Assembly (NCBI GenBank): GCA_947632745.1
Contig: CANRQH010000056.1
Span: 1 to 8,652, forward strand
Direction: 5' to 3'
Source: an uncultured Clostridia bacterium
GTDB lineage: Bacteria > Bacillota > Clostridia > TANB77 > CAG-508
Length of the DNA stretch: 8,652 nt
In this document: piece after piece, positions 1 through 6,345 of the stretch
Numbering within the stretch: the stretch's first letter is position 1
Layout: each line of letters begins with the position of its first letter
Notes under the pieces: generated by a model
Told to the model about the DNA's origin: nothing
Database searches by the model: none
What the model saw: the letters and a program-made list of their open reading frames with translations, nothing else
Made by a program: the position numbers and the translations under genes

Positions 1-426
1 TGTTACAACATATATTGCTAAACTTATAAATATTGATTTTTGTAATTTATTATTATCTTTTATTATTTTGTAAAATAAGTATAAATTTATTATCATAAAT
101 GAGTAATTTATAATGTACTGCATTTCATTTAATAAGTTTCCATATGAACTTCCATTATGTAATTTTTGAAATAATACTAAATGTATTGCAGAATATATTG
201 CATAAATTAAGGCTATTATTATTTTTTGCTTTTTGTTTTTTTCTTTAAAAAACAGTATTATAAAACATATACATGGTATAATGGGTCTTAATACTGTTGA
301 TGGCGAAAATGTTGTGTTAAAAATGTTTCTAAATAAAAAACTCATTATATCAAGTATAGGGCATATTATGATAAATAAACACATTAAATTTTCTAATCTT
401 ATTTTCTTTTTTATGGTTTCTATCAC
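1..426 (-). CDS. Partial polytopic membrane protein, O-antigen ligase/polymerase-like
   Basis: The first 142 codons of a gene run off the left edge of the window without a stop. The GTG start at 426 is chosen because an AAGGAG ribosome binding site lies 8 bases upstream and a good promoter precedes it at 519-547. The predicted protein is strongly hydrophobic, with membrane segments at about residues 12-33, 46-60, 68-87, 105-122 and from 130 onward, joined by short basic loops. The motif PILDIMSFLFRN in the first helix and SPSTVLRPIIP before the second resemble the N-termini of clostridial O-antigen ligase/Wzy-type polysaccharide polymerases, from memory of that family. The upstream glycosyltransferase also suggests surface polysaccharide work, but it is in a separate transcription unit. 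The conserved polymerase domain would lie outside the window, so the family call is tentative. Being a membrane protein is much safer. Confidence 0.6.
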   Translation of the reverse strand, partial: MIETIKKKIRLENLMCLFIIICPILDIMSFLFRNIFNTTFSPSTVLRPIIPCICFIILFFKEKNKKQKIIIALIYAIYSAIHLVLFQKLHNGSSYGNLLNEMQYIINYSFMIINLYLFYKIIKDNNKLQKSIFISLAIYVVT

Positions 427-454
427 GTATTTTTCTCCTTTTTCTGTCAATTAG

Positions 455-503
455 TGTCAATGAAGACGCGCTTTTTTGTCATTTGGGACGTGCTTTTTTG
501 ACA
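455..503. repeat. Tandem pair of clostridial-type 27-nt intergenic repeats
   Basis: Two adjoining, slightly overlapping units (455-481 and 477-503) each open with TGTCA, carry a GACG core and end in CTTTTTTG. The second closes with TGACA, so its ends form a TGTCA/TGACA inverted repeat. The same element recurs at 3439-3465, differing from 477-503 at only 2 of 27 positions. The pair sits in the leader between the promoter at 519-547 and the membrane protein start at 426, so it would be transcribed. Similar GGGGACGGTCCTTTTTGACA repeats are common in clostridial genomes, from memory. Their function is unclear. Confidence 0.75.
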
Positions 504-518
504 GATTTTTATATTAGT

Positions 519-547
519 ATTTTATATGTTTTACGTAGGTTTGTCAA
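519..547 (-). promoter_or_regulatory. Sigma-A type promoter for the partial membrane protein gene
   Basis: Read on the minus strand, TTGACA (547-542, perfect -35) is followed by a 17-base spacer and TAAAAT (524-519, 5 of 6 matches to the -10 consensus). Transcription would start near 512, run through the tandem repeat and reach the gene that starts at 426. It begins just downstream of the terminator at 582-614, so the membrane protein gene is its own unit. Confidence 0.7.
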
Positions 548-570
548 ATTGTAACTTTTTATAAATTTTC

Positions 571-614
571 TTAAATAAAAATAGCCTTGAATTTAATTCT
601 TAAACTCAAAGCTA
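571..614 (-). terminator. Rho-independent terminator after the antitoxin/toxin remnant
   Basis: On the minus strand, 15 bases (614-600) pair with 596-582 around a GAA loop, with two G-T wobbles. A T-rich tail, TTTTTATTT, follows at 581-573. The hairpin lies 17 bases past the end of the toxin remnant and before the next promoter, a standard place for the end of a transcript. Confidence 0.8.
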
Positions 615-630
615 AACACTTATTTATTTT

Positions 631-732
631 CTATAATAAACAACCTCCTAAATAATTTCTTCCACCATAATATATATGCGCAACATATACTATTTTTTTT
701 AACTCATCTATGGTATGTATTTTTCTTTCCAT
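631..732 (-). pseudogene. C-terminal remnant of a RelE/ParE-type toxin
   Basis: A 33-codon reading frame (ATG at 732, TAG at 633-631) starts inside the last codons of the antitoxin gene and runs past its end. Its translation contains IVYVAHIYYGGRNYLGG. That looks like the last beta strand and closing Y-GGRNY motif of RelE/ParE-fold toxins, which usually sit just downstream of Phd/YefM antitoxins. A normal toxin is about 90-110 residues. Only the final third is present, and an in-frame TAA lies directly upstream of the ATG, so the N-terminal part appears deleted and the antitoxin's end fused onto the stub. The short length limits confidence in the family, but gene order and motif agree. Confidence 0.5.
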
Positions 733-944
733 TCTTTAAAAACTTCTCTAGCCTCTTTTACTCTACCATTTCTTATATCATCTTCTGCCTTTAATAAATG
801 TTCTTCTATATCTTTCTTTAATATTTTTTTCCTATATTCTTCCATTTTCATAATTACAATATTGTTATTATTCATAGTAATAACCATTTCTCCATTTTGA
901 TTTACTGCTGTTTTTAAATCTTGTATATTTGTTACTTGTATCAT
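708..944 (-). CDS. Phd/YefM-family type II antitoxin
   Basis: This 78-residue protein has the layout of Phd/YefM antitoxins. The N-terminal DNA-binding half (residues 1-38) contains a short strand-helix start (VTNIQDLKTAV), a strand (GEMVITMNNNNIVIM) and MEEYRK, which corresponds to the usual S-M-E-x-Y segment. The C-terminal half (39-76) is a charged helix (KKDIEEHLLKAEDDIRNGR, then EVFKEWKEKY) like the toxin-binding tail of clostridial members ending in VFKELREK. Antitoxins of this type neutralise a ribonuclease or gyrase-type toxin and repress their own promoter. The ATG at 944 has GAGAGGTG 6-8 bases upstream. The gene has its own promoter with a palindrome over the -10 (965-982). No complete toxin follows, only a stub, so the antitoxin looks orphaned and may survive as a regulator or as an anti-toxin to copies elsewhere. 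Confidence 0.7.
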   Translation of the reverse strand: MIQVTNIQDLKTAVNQNGEMVITMNNNNIVIMKMEEYRKKILKKDIEEHLLKAEDDIRNGRVKEAREVFKEWKEKYIP

Positions 945-964
945 ATCAATACACCTCTCTTTAC

Positions 965-1005
965 TATACTATAAATAGTATAACATAAATTTTACTATTT
1001 TTGAA
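965..1005 (-). promoter_or_regulatory. Antitoxin promoter with overlapping palindromic operator
   Basis: On the minus strand TTCAAA (about 1005-1000) is followed at 17 bases by TATACT (982-977), with a TG one base upstream that makes an extended -10. The -10 is one arm of a perfect inverted repeat, TATACTA-TTTA-TAGTATA (982-965). A palindrome over the -10 just ahead of an antitoxin gene is the classic arrangement for autorepression by Phd/YefM proteins. The sites are read from sequence; binding is inferred. Confidence 0.6.
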
Positions 1006-1049
1006 TACTTTTCGTTCATTTTTTTTATTATTATTTGTAAACAATTACA

Positions 1050-2003
1050 TTATATACAATTTATAATGATGCAATAAAATTTATAAGTAATTTTATTTAC
1101 ACTTCTCATATACAAATTTTTAAAACTATTATTTTTTAAAATTTCATTTTTCTTCCAATTTGGAAATTTTGTATTTAAATTGTTCCAAGTTTCGTTTAAT
1201 AATTTATTTCTTTCACTTTTATTTTTTATTTTACACATCCTTTTTAACGAACTACATAGTAGTAATCTTGTGTAAGTATATTCTAATTCTTGCTTATATT
1301 CATCATAAAGATTTTTTTCTTTGTAATAAGAAATTACATTATCAAGTATTGTAAAAATTTCTCTTGTTTTGATATTTTGAGTATTAGCAAGTGAATCTTC
1401 TCTTTGGGTATAGTGTATAAAACATTTTTTTACAAAAGATACTTTATTTAAATATGGCACAAGCTTATAGAAAAATTCTACATCTTCATATCTTAAACCT
1501 GTTGGAAATTCTATTTTATGCTCTTCTATTATTTTTCTTTTTATTAATTTGTTCCAAGCTACAACTCTTGCTTTTTCTAGCATTTCTTTTTTGCCTAAAT
1601 ATTTTACCCCTATATCTTGCTTTTGTTTATTTGGATATTCCCAAATAAAGTCACATTCTACCATATCTGCATTTTCTTTTTTTGCTAAGTTGTACATTTC
1701 TTCATATGCATTTAGTTCTATGTAATCATCTGAATCTAAAAATGCTATATATTCCCCAGTTGCATGTGGCATGCCAAAATTTCTTGCGCTTGAAAGTCCA
1801 CCGTTTTCTTTTTCTAAATATTTTATTTTTCCTTCATATTTTTTCATATAGTTTTCTATCTTTTCTTTAGAGGAATCTGTTGACCCATCATTTACAACTA
1901 TTATTTCTATATCTTGTAAAGTTTGATTTAAGGCAGAATCTAAACATCTTTCTATATAATTTTCTACATTATAAACTGGTATTATTACACTTACCTTTGG
2001 CAT
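1050..2003 (-). CDS. Family 2 glycosyltransferase (GT-A fold)
   Basis: This 317-residue enzyme transfers a sugar from a nucleotide-sugar donor to an acceptor, most likely in surface polysaccharide or teichoic-acid-type glycan synthesis. The GT2 catalytic domain covers about residues 1-205: KVSVIIPVYNVENYIERCL (3-21), the nucleotide-binding NDGSTDSS (38-45), NGGLSSARN (67-75), the metal-binding DxD in FLDSDDYI (88-95), the catalytic-base region RYEDVEFF (171-178) and the YTQREDSLAN loop (198-207). The remaining 110 residues are basic and Lys/Asn-rich, with no membrane helix, so it is probably soluble or peripheral. Its ATG overlaps the trmFO stop by one base (TAATG), with AAGGGG just upstream, so the two are translationally coupled. 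Donor and acceptor cannot be told from sequence. Confidence 0.9.
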   Translation of the reverse strand: MPKVSVIIPVYNVENYIERCLDSALNQTLQDIEIIVVNDGSTDSSKEKIENYMKKYEGKIKYLEKENGGLSSARNFGMPHATGEYIAFLDSDDYIELNAYEEMYNLAKKENADMVECDFIWEYPNKQKQDIGVKYLGKKEMLEKARVVAWNKLIKRKIIEEHKIEFPTGLRYEDVEFFYKLVPYLNKVSFVKKCFIHYTQREDSLANTQNIKTREIFTILDNVISYYKEKNLYDEYKQELEYTYTRLLLCSSLKRMCKIKNKSERNKLLNETWNNLNTKFPNWKKNEILKNNSFKNLYMRSVNKITYKFYCIIINCI

Positions 2004-3424
2004 TATTTTTCCCCTTTCAAATATTCTTCTGCTCTATCTGCTAATTTTTGATATTTTAATTTTTTATCTTTTATTTTTTCTCCTAATTCTGGCAATATTC
2101 CAAAATTAGCATTCATTGGCTGGAATTTATCATTTGGAGTTGAAATATATTTTGCGAGTGCTCCTATCATTGTATATTCTGAAAATACTACTTTTTCCTC
2201 CATTGTCTCTCTCTTTTTAGAAAATACTATTTTTTCCTCAGTTGTTTCTTTTTTTATTGCTTCATACATTTTAACTGCATTTATTGCTGAAACTAAACCT
2301 GATGAAATAGATTCTACATATCCCTCTACTCCAGTTATTTGCCCTGCAAAATATATATTTTTATTTTCTTTAAAATTATATGTTTCATCTAGCAGTTTTG
2401 TTGAGTTAATATAGGTGTTTCTATGCATTACACCATATTTTACAAACTCTGCATTTTCTAGTCCTGGAATCAACGAAAATACTCTTTTCTGTTCTCCAAA
2501 TTTTAAATTTGTTTGAAACCCTACTATATTATATATTGTACCATTACAATCATCTTGTCTTAATTGTACAACAGCATACGGCCTTTTTCCATATCTTGGG
2601 TCATCAAATCCTACTGGCTTTAGTGGACCATATCTTAAAGTATCGATTCCTCTTTTAGCCATAATTTCTATTGGCATACATCCTTCAAATATTTCTCTTT
2701 TTTCAAAATCATGTAATGTTACAACTTCTGCTGAAATAAGCTCTTTTACAAATGCTTCATATTCTTCTTGGTTCATTGGCAAATTTATATAACTTGCTTC
2801 TTGCTGTTTTAATCTTTCTTTCCAAGCTTCAATTGATTCTTCTTTTTGTTTTTCTTGCTCATATCTATTACCCAAAAATGCAATATCAAAATTTATACTG
2901 TCTTTCGTAACTATTGGTGCTGCTGCATCGTAAAAAGCAAGATTATTTTCCCCAGTAAGATTTATTATTTCTTTAGATAGTTTTTCAGATGTAAGTGGTC
3001 CTGTTGCTATAATTACTATTCCATCTTTTGATAAATCTTCTAAAGAAATTTCATCTCCTACTTCTTTATTTATTATTTCTATATAAGGATTTTTTTCAAT
3101 TTCTTCTGTTACTTTTTTAGAAAAAAGCTCCCTATCTACAGCTAAAGCTTGTCCTGCAGGAACTGCCGTTTCATCTGCTATTTTTATTAAAAGAGAATCT
3201 AAACTTCTTAATTCTTCTTTTAACAGACCACATGCATTTGTGTGTAAATTAGATTTAAAAGAATTACTACATACTATTTCTGCTAAGTTTTTATTTGTAT
3301 GTGCTGGTGTGTATTTATTTGGTTTCATTTCATATAATTTTACTTTTATCTTATTTTTTGCAATTTGGTAGGCAGCTTCTGTTCCAGCTAAGCCGCCACC
3401 AATTACTGTTATATAATCTTTCAT
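2003..3424 (-). CDS. trmFO: TrmFO, FAD- and folate-dependent tRNA (uracil-54) methyltransferase
   Basis: TrmFO makes ribothymidine at position 54 of the tRNA T-loop, using methylenetetrahydrofolate as carbon donor and FAD as reductant. The Rossmann FAD site is at the N-terminus (VIGGGLAGTEAAYQIA, 7-22). VCSNSFKS with Cys52 (51-58), AVPAGQALAVDREL (87-100), the FEGCMPIE segment with Cys249 (246-253), RYGPLKPVG (264-272) and the C-terminal FAD-binding FAGQITGVEGYVES (359-372) are all present. The two cysteines match those shown to be needed in the Bacillus enzyme. At 473 residues it is longer than the usual 435-450. Extra sequence lies at about 188-210, before YINLPM where relatives have YxNCPM, and in a duplicated 13-residue unit at 390-415. 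ATG at 3424 has AGGAGA about 7 bases upstream. No obvious promoter lies between it and the DUF5305-like gene. Confidence 0.95.
   Translation of the reverse strand: MKDYITVIGGGLAGTEAAYQIAKNKIKVKLYEMKPNKYTPAHTNKNLAEIVCSNSFKSNLHTNACGLLKEELRSLDSLLIKIADETAVPAGQALAVDRELFSKKVTEEIEKNPYIEIINKEVGDEISLEDLSKDGIVIIATGPLTSEKLSKEIINLTGENNLAFYDAAAPIVTKDSINFDIAFLGNRYEQEKQKEESIEAWKERLKQQEASYINLPMNQEEYEAFVKELISAEVVTLHDFEKREIFEGCMPIEIMAKRGIDTLRYGPLKPVGFDDPRYGKRPYAVVQLRQDDCNGTIYNIVGFQTNLKFGEQKRVFSLIPGLENAEFVKYGVMHRNTYINSTKLLDETYNFKENKNIYFAGQITGVEGYVESISSGLVSAINAVKMYEAIKKETTEEKIVFSKKRETMEEKVVFSEYTMIGALAKYISTPNDKFQPMNANFGILPELGEKIKDKKLKYQKLADRAEEYLKGEK
2181..2258 (-). repeat. 39-bp imperfect tandem duplication inside trmFO
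   Basis: Two adjacent 39-base units (2220-2258 and 2181-2219) encode IKKETTEEKIVFS and KKRETMEEKVVFS. Because 39 is a multiple of three, the frame is kept and trmFO gains 13 residues, just after the last FAD-binding motif. The differences between units are mostly single substitutions, so the duplication is not brand new. The position is a surface linker in known family members, by inference. Confidence 0.8.
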
Positions 3425-3438
3425 ACAATTTCTCCTGT

Positions 3439-3484
3439 TGTCATTGGGGACGTCCTTTTTTGACAGCTGATGCTTTTTTGTCTT
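3439..3484. repeat. Clostridial-type 27-nt intergenic repeat plus degenerate half copy
   Basis: A 27-base unit at 3439-3465 has TGTCA and TGACA ends, a GGACGTCC palindrome core and a run of six T. It is nearly identical to 477-503. A further GCTTTTTTGTC at 3472-3482 resembles the tail of the neighbouring unit at the other locus. It fills the 87-base gap between the DUF5305-like gene and trmFO. The palindrome could fold in RNA, but the T run follows it only on the plus strand, opposite to the genes, so it is a poor terminator for them. Confidence 0.7.
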
Positions 3485-3511
3485 AAGTTCCCAAAATCAT
3501 CATTACATATT

Positions 3512-4606
3512 TTACCATATTTCATCCTCAGTTACAACATATTTATATGCATATTTATCCACAACAACATATAAATCGCTTTCTTGTTTTTCTAAAACTT
3601 CATAATGAATAATATTTGTTTTATTTTGTTCGGCAACATCAATTAAATCATAAAAATTTTGAACATTCATAATTTGTAAATTTTTTAAATTTGGCTCATC
3701 TTCTACAGTTGCAATTATTTCTCCATAATATTTAAGAATTCTATTTATATTTTTTTCATACATATTTTGTGGCACTTTATTTTTTCTTATAATCACTATA
3801 ATTAATACAATTGCAATAATAATAAACAATATAGCTATTACATAATATATAATTTCTTTTTCACTTATTTTATTATCTGGTGGAATAATATCACTTATAG
3901 TTGTTTTTTCATCGTTTTCTTTAATTTCTGTTACTCCCCTATTTATAGGTATTTCAAGTTCTATATAGTCTTCTACAGTTTTAGTTTCTACATTTAAATT
4001 TGGAATATCAATATTTAAATTGATATTTAATCGAACTTTTAAAATAGATTCTATTATTATACCATAGTTTTCCTCAAATGAACGCGCTAAATTATTACAT
4101 TTTTCATAATCTATATTAACCGTTTGATTTATTGAAAATTCTTGTGTATCATTTACAATATTTTCATTACTATTTGTTAAATTAAATTCTCTATTCCATA
4201 CTTCTTTTGTTTGATTATCTGTTGTATTTGCTCTTCCAATAAGGTTTGCTGTTGCAATATAATTATATTTAACATTTACTTTATTATTTGTTTTAAAAAT
4301 ATATCCAAAATCTATATTTACATTTTTTATGGATTTTGAAGGATAACAAAGTCCAGATGGCAAACTTTCTGTTGAATAGAAATCATTTGGTTTTAACAAA
4401 ATTTCATAATCATTATTTTTTTGAGTTTCATAAGTATATAAAGAATCCTTATTTTTTCTTTCGTTTAATCCTAGTGTAATAAAAATTCCTGCTATTATAA
4501 TCATAATTATAATTAGACAAATATATATTATATTTGTTATTTTATTGCTATTTGCTAAACTTCTATTTCTACTAACATATTTTCTTTTCTTTTTTATTTT
4601 AATCAC
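3512..4606 (-). CDS. DUF5305-like bitopic membrane protein
   Basis: The 364-residue protein has a basic N-terminus, a membrane helix at about 23-46, an Asn-rich extracellular beta-type domain (50-250) and a second helix at 251-273. A C-terminal cytoplasmic domain (274-364) follows the pattern INRILKYYGEIIATVEDEP, then a segment predicting partner binding (FYDLIDVAEQNKTNIIHYEV) and a final YAYKYVV strand. This layout matches DUF5305 (from memory), a family of unknown function often encoded near ER-type signal peptidases in archaea and Bacillota. The gene follows the peptidase with its ribosome binding site over the peptidase stop (TAGGAGG), so they are co-translated. The start is uncertain. 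The GTG at 4606 is embedded in the binding site. ATA at 4597 has ideal spacing, and the next standard start is Met35 inside the first helix. Confidence 0.7.
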   Translation of the reverse strand: MIKIKKKRKYVSRNRSLANSNKITNIIYICLIIIMIIIAGIFITLGLNERKNKDSLYTYETQKNNDYEILLKPNDFYSTESLPSGLCYPSKSIKNVNIDFGYIFKTNNKVNVKYNYIATANLIGRANTTDNQTKEVWNREFNLTNSNENIVNDTQEFSINQTVNIDYEKCNNLARSFEENYGIIIESILKVRLNINLNIDIPNLNVETKTVEDYIELEIPINRGVTEIKENDEKTTISDIIPPDNKISEKEIIYYVIAILFIIIAIVLIIVIIRKNKVPQNMYEKNINRILKYYGEIIATVEDEPNLKNLQIMNVQNFYDLIDVAEQNKTNIIHYEVLEKQESDLYVVVDKYAYKYVVTEDEIW

Positions 4607-4609
4607 CTC

Positions 4610-5758
4610 CTAATTTTTATTAAAAGCTTCATACATCCATACGGATGGGAACCCTATATATTTAACATGAAATAAATATATTCCTTTAATTTGATTTATA
4701 TCAACAAAATTTGTATCAACAATATTATTACTATCTCCTTTTGTTTGATATTTTACAGTTCCATTTTCTTCAATTACATTTACTACGCGATGAATTATGC
4801 TTTTTCCCTCCAATGTGTAAATTATAATTGAACCATTTGGAATTTCATATAATTCATTTTCTTTTAAATTTTTGTAAATTATAACATCTGCTCTACTAAA
4901 TGTTGGAACCATACTATTCGAAAGTATTACTATTGGCTCATATTTGAATAAACCTAACATGAAGCAAATTAGTGTTATTGAAAATATTATTGTTATAAAA
5001 TATTTTATTTTTGTTAAAAATGTTTCTTCTTTTTTTCTTAAATCCCTTTTACATTCAGTAAATTTATATTTGTATAACACATAAACAATAGCAGATGATA
5101 TTATTGGTACAGAGCCTTTTATAAGCCAATTTATATTTGGAATAATTGGTAATAATATATTTATGCTTTCTTTAAAAAGTCTATATGTTAAAGAAAGTGC
5201 ATATGAACCTTTTAAACATAAATATGTGTATAACATATTACATGCAATTAGTGGAAATATTGCTTCACACACATATTCAAATAATCCAACCATATTTGAA
5301 TTGTAACTAAATAATGTAGAATAATTAATTTCTACTAATATAAAAAGTATTGTTATAGTTACTAAAACGAATTTATTTTTTTTATTTCTTATTACAATAA
5401 CACTTCTTATAATCTCAATACTAATTATAGGAATTATTTGTATAACAATATTTTTTAATAAATCTATTATTTTATGACTATATGGACTTTTAGAAAACCC
5501 AAAGATAAATCCTAGATAAAAATATATAATAATATGCACACATGAAATTATAATCATATATTTTAAATATTTTTTATTTGTAGTAAATCTAATATAATTA
5601 TTTTTCTTCTCCCATATAATGTATGCTAACATAACTCCCCAAAATATTGGATTTATAATGTTTTTATATAATACATAATTTCTATTTATTAAATATATTG
5701 TTATAATAATGTAAACCGTTATTGCTATTATTAAATTTTTGTTTTTTAAATTTTTCAT
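4610..5758 (-). CDS. SipW-like (ER-type) signal peptidase I with polytopic N-terminal domain
   Basis: The last 110 residues form an S26 signal peptidase domain. ILSNSMVPTF carries the nucleophile Ser282. SIIHRVVNV carries His323, where ordinary bacterial enzymes have lysine. TKGDSNN carries Asp342. This Ser/His/Asp set is the ER/archaeal/SipW type, which removes signal peptides from a narrow set of exported proteins such as TasA. SipW itself is about 190 residues, but this protein has 382. The first 250 residues hold roughly seven membrane segments (about 9-24, 34-49, 66-87, 102-123, 129-147, 158-182, 196-228), then the usual anchor at 252-271. ATG at 5758 has AAGGTGAT about 6 bases upstream. 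The upstream gene encodes a fitting substrate and the downstream gene a DUF5305-like protein, so its job is probably to process and display that surface protein. The role of the N-terminal part is unknown. Confidence 0.85.
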   Translation of the reverse strand: MKNLKNKNLIIAITVYIIITIYLINRNYVLYKNIINPIFWGVMLAYIIWEKKNNYIRFTTNKKYLKYMIIISCVHIIIYFYLGFIFGFSKSPYSHKIIDLLKNIVIQIIPIISIEIIRSVIVIRNKKNKFVLVTITILFILVEINYSTLFSYNSNMVGLFEYVCEAIFPLIACNMLYTYLCLKGSYALSLTYRLFKESINILLPIIPNINWLIKGSVPIISSAIVYVLYKYKFTECKRDLRKKEETFLTKIKYFITIIFSITLICFMLGLFKYEPIVILSNSMVPTFSRADVIIYKNLKENELYEIPNGSIIIYTLEGKSIIHRVVNVIEENGTVKYQTKGDSNNIVDTNFVDINQIKGIYLFHVKYIGFPSVWMYEAFNKN

Positions 5759-5797
5759 ACTTTATCACCTTTTTTATTTACCCATGCAAATTTATAA

Positions 5798-5828
5798 TAA
5801 AGTAGGAAAAATTACTTCTCCTACTTTA
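5798..5828 (-). terminator. Intergenic hairpin between substrate and peptidase genes, probable partial terminator
   Basis: A perfect 10-bp inverted repeat, TAAAGTAGGA/TCCTACTTTA, with an 11-base loop sits 8 bases past the stop of the TasA-like gene. On the minus strand it is followed by TTATAAATTT, an interrupted T tail. It would make a leaky terminator or a 3'-end stabiliser, giving more substrate mRNA than peptidase mRNA. The peptidase gene has no clear promoter of its own in the short gap. Confidence 0.5.
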
Positions 5829-5836
5829 CAAAAATA

Positions 5837-6332
5837 TTATTTTTGTCCATATTCTATAATACCTGTTAAGGTCTTTGTTTTAACTGATGGCACTTCTTCT
5901 ACCTTAGAATCATATTTAACAGTTATTTCTACTGTAGTTGTTCCTCCAGCATTTAAATCTGTAGCTAAATTTGTTGTTGAATAAGTTATTGCTTCTGACC
6001 CATTTTCATCATCAGACATAAATACTACTCCATTTAGAGTAGCATCAATAGTACCTAAATTTTGTATTGTTACTACATAAACTATTTTGTCTCCTGGTTT
6101 TTGTAATTTTGCATTAAATGATGCTGTTGTATTTGTAAATTGTGGATTTCCATCATCACAGCCTTCACTAATTTCTTTTGTTTCTATATTAGTTATTTTT
6201 ACATCCCAAACGCCTGTAATTTCTGCCGTTCCATTTATCGTTAATCCGAGTAGCAAATGCTGAATACCCAACTGCCATTAGTAATATAACAATTAATAAT
6301 GCTCCTATTATAATGTTTCTTGTTTTTTTCAT
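5837..6332 (-). pseudogene. TasA/CalY-like secreted protein with SipW-type signal peptide, frameshifted
   Basis: Translation from ATG 6332, which has an AGGGGG binding site 7 bases upstream, gives a SipW-cognate-type signal peptide. It has a basic start (MKKTRN), a hydrophobic stretch and an AFA cleavage motif at 25-27 in AVGYSAFATR. The frame then closes after 47 codons (stop at 6189-6191). The mature part continues in another frame from about 6245 to TAA at 5837: LTINGTAEITGVWDVKITNI, then a beta-sandwich domain with IVYVVTIQNLGTIDATLNG and the ending GIIEYGQK. Removing one base at 6245-6248 (CGGATTA) joins both into a 164-residue protein with no other defect. Such proteins are exported, trimmed by SipW-type peptidases and form fibres or matrix in relatives. 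No slippery run is visible, so a mutation or an assembly error is likelier than programmed frameshifting. A TTG at 6271 could start the second half but lacks a binding site and signal peptide. Confidence 0.75.
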
Positions 6333-6345
6333 CTTTTTGCCCCCT

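Noticed and set aside
233..454. Plus-strand open frame of 73 codons
   Set aside because: It is antisense to the partial membrane protein gene at 1-426, which has a promoter, binding site and a convincing hydrophobic pattern. The plus-strand frame has none of these.
455..503. CRISPR array
   Set aside because: The units abut or overlap with no spacers of regular length, and no cas gene is present.
715..900. Plus-strand frame of 61 codons opposite the antitoxin
   Set aside because: It lies wholly inside the antitoxin gene, has no binding site, and its Phe/Ser/Ile composition is that expected from complementing a charged-helix gene.
1160..1870. Three hydrophobic plus-strand frames opposite the glycosyltransferase
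   Set aside because: They are mirror frames of a clear GT2 gene. Their Leu/Phe richness is what the complement of Lys/Glu-rich coding DNA gives.
3295..3486. Plus-strand frame opposite the trmFO start
   Set aside because: It covers the highly conserved FAD-binding start of trmFO in antisense and runs into the repeat; no binding site.
5739..5984. Plus-strand frame across the peptidase/TasA-like gap
   Set aside because: It crosses two minus-strand genes and the intergenic hairpin, with no initiation signal.
6189..6332. Programmed ribosomal frameshift in the TasA-like gene
   Set aside because: There is no slippery heptamer, homopolymer or downstream pseudoknot at CGGATTA. Mutation or sequence error is simpler.
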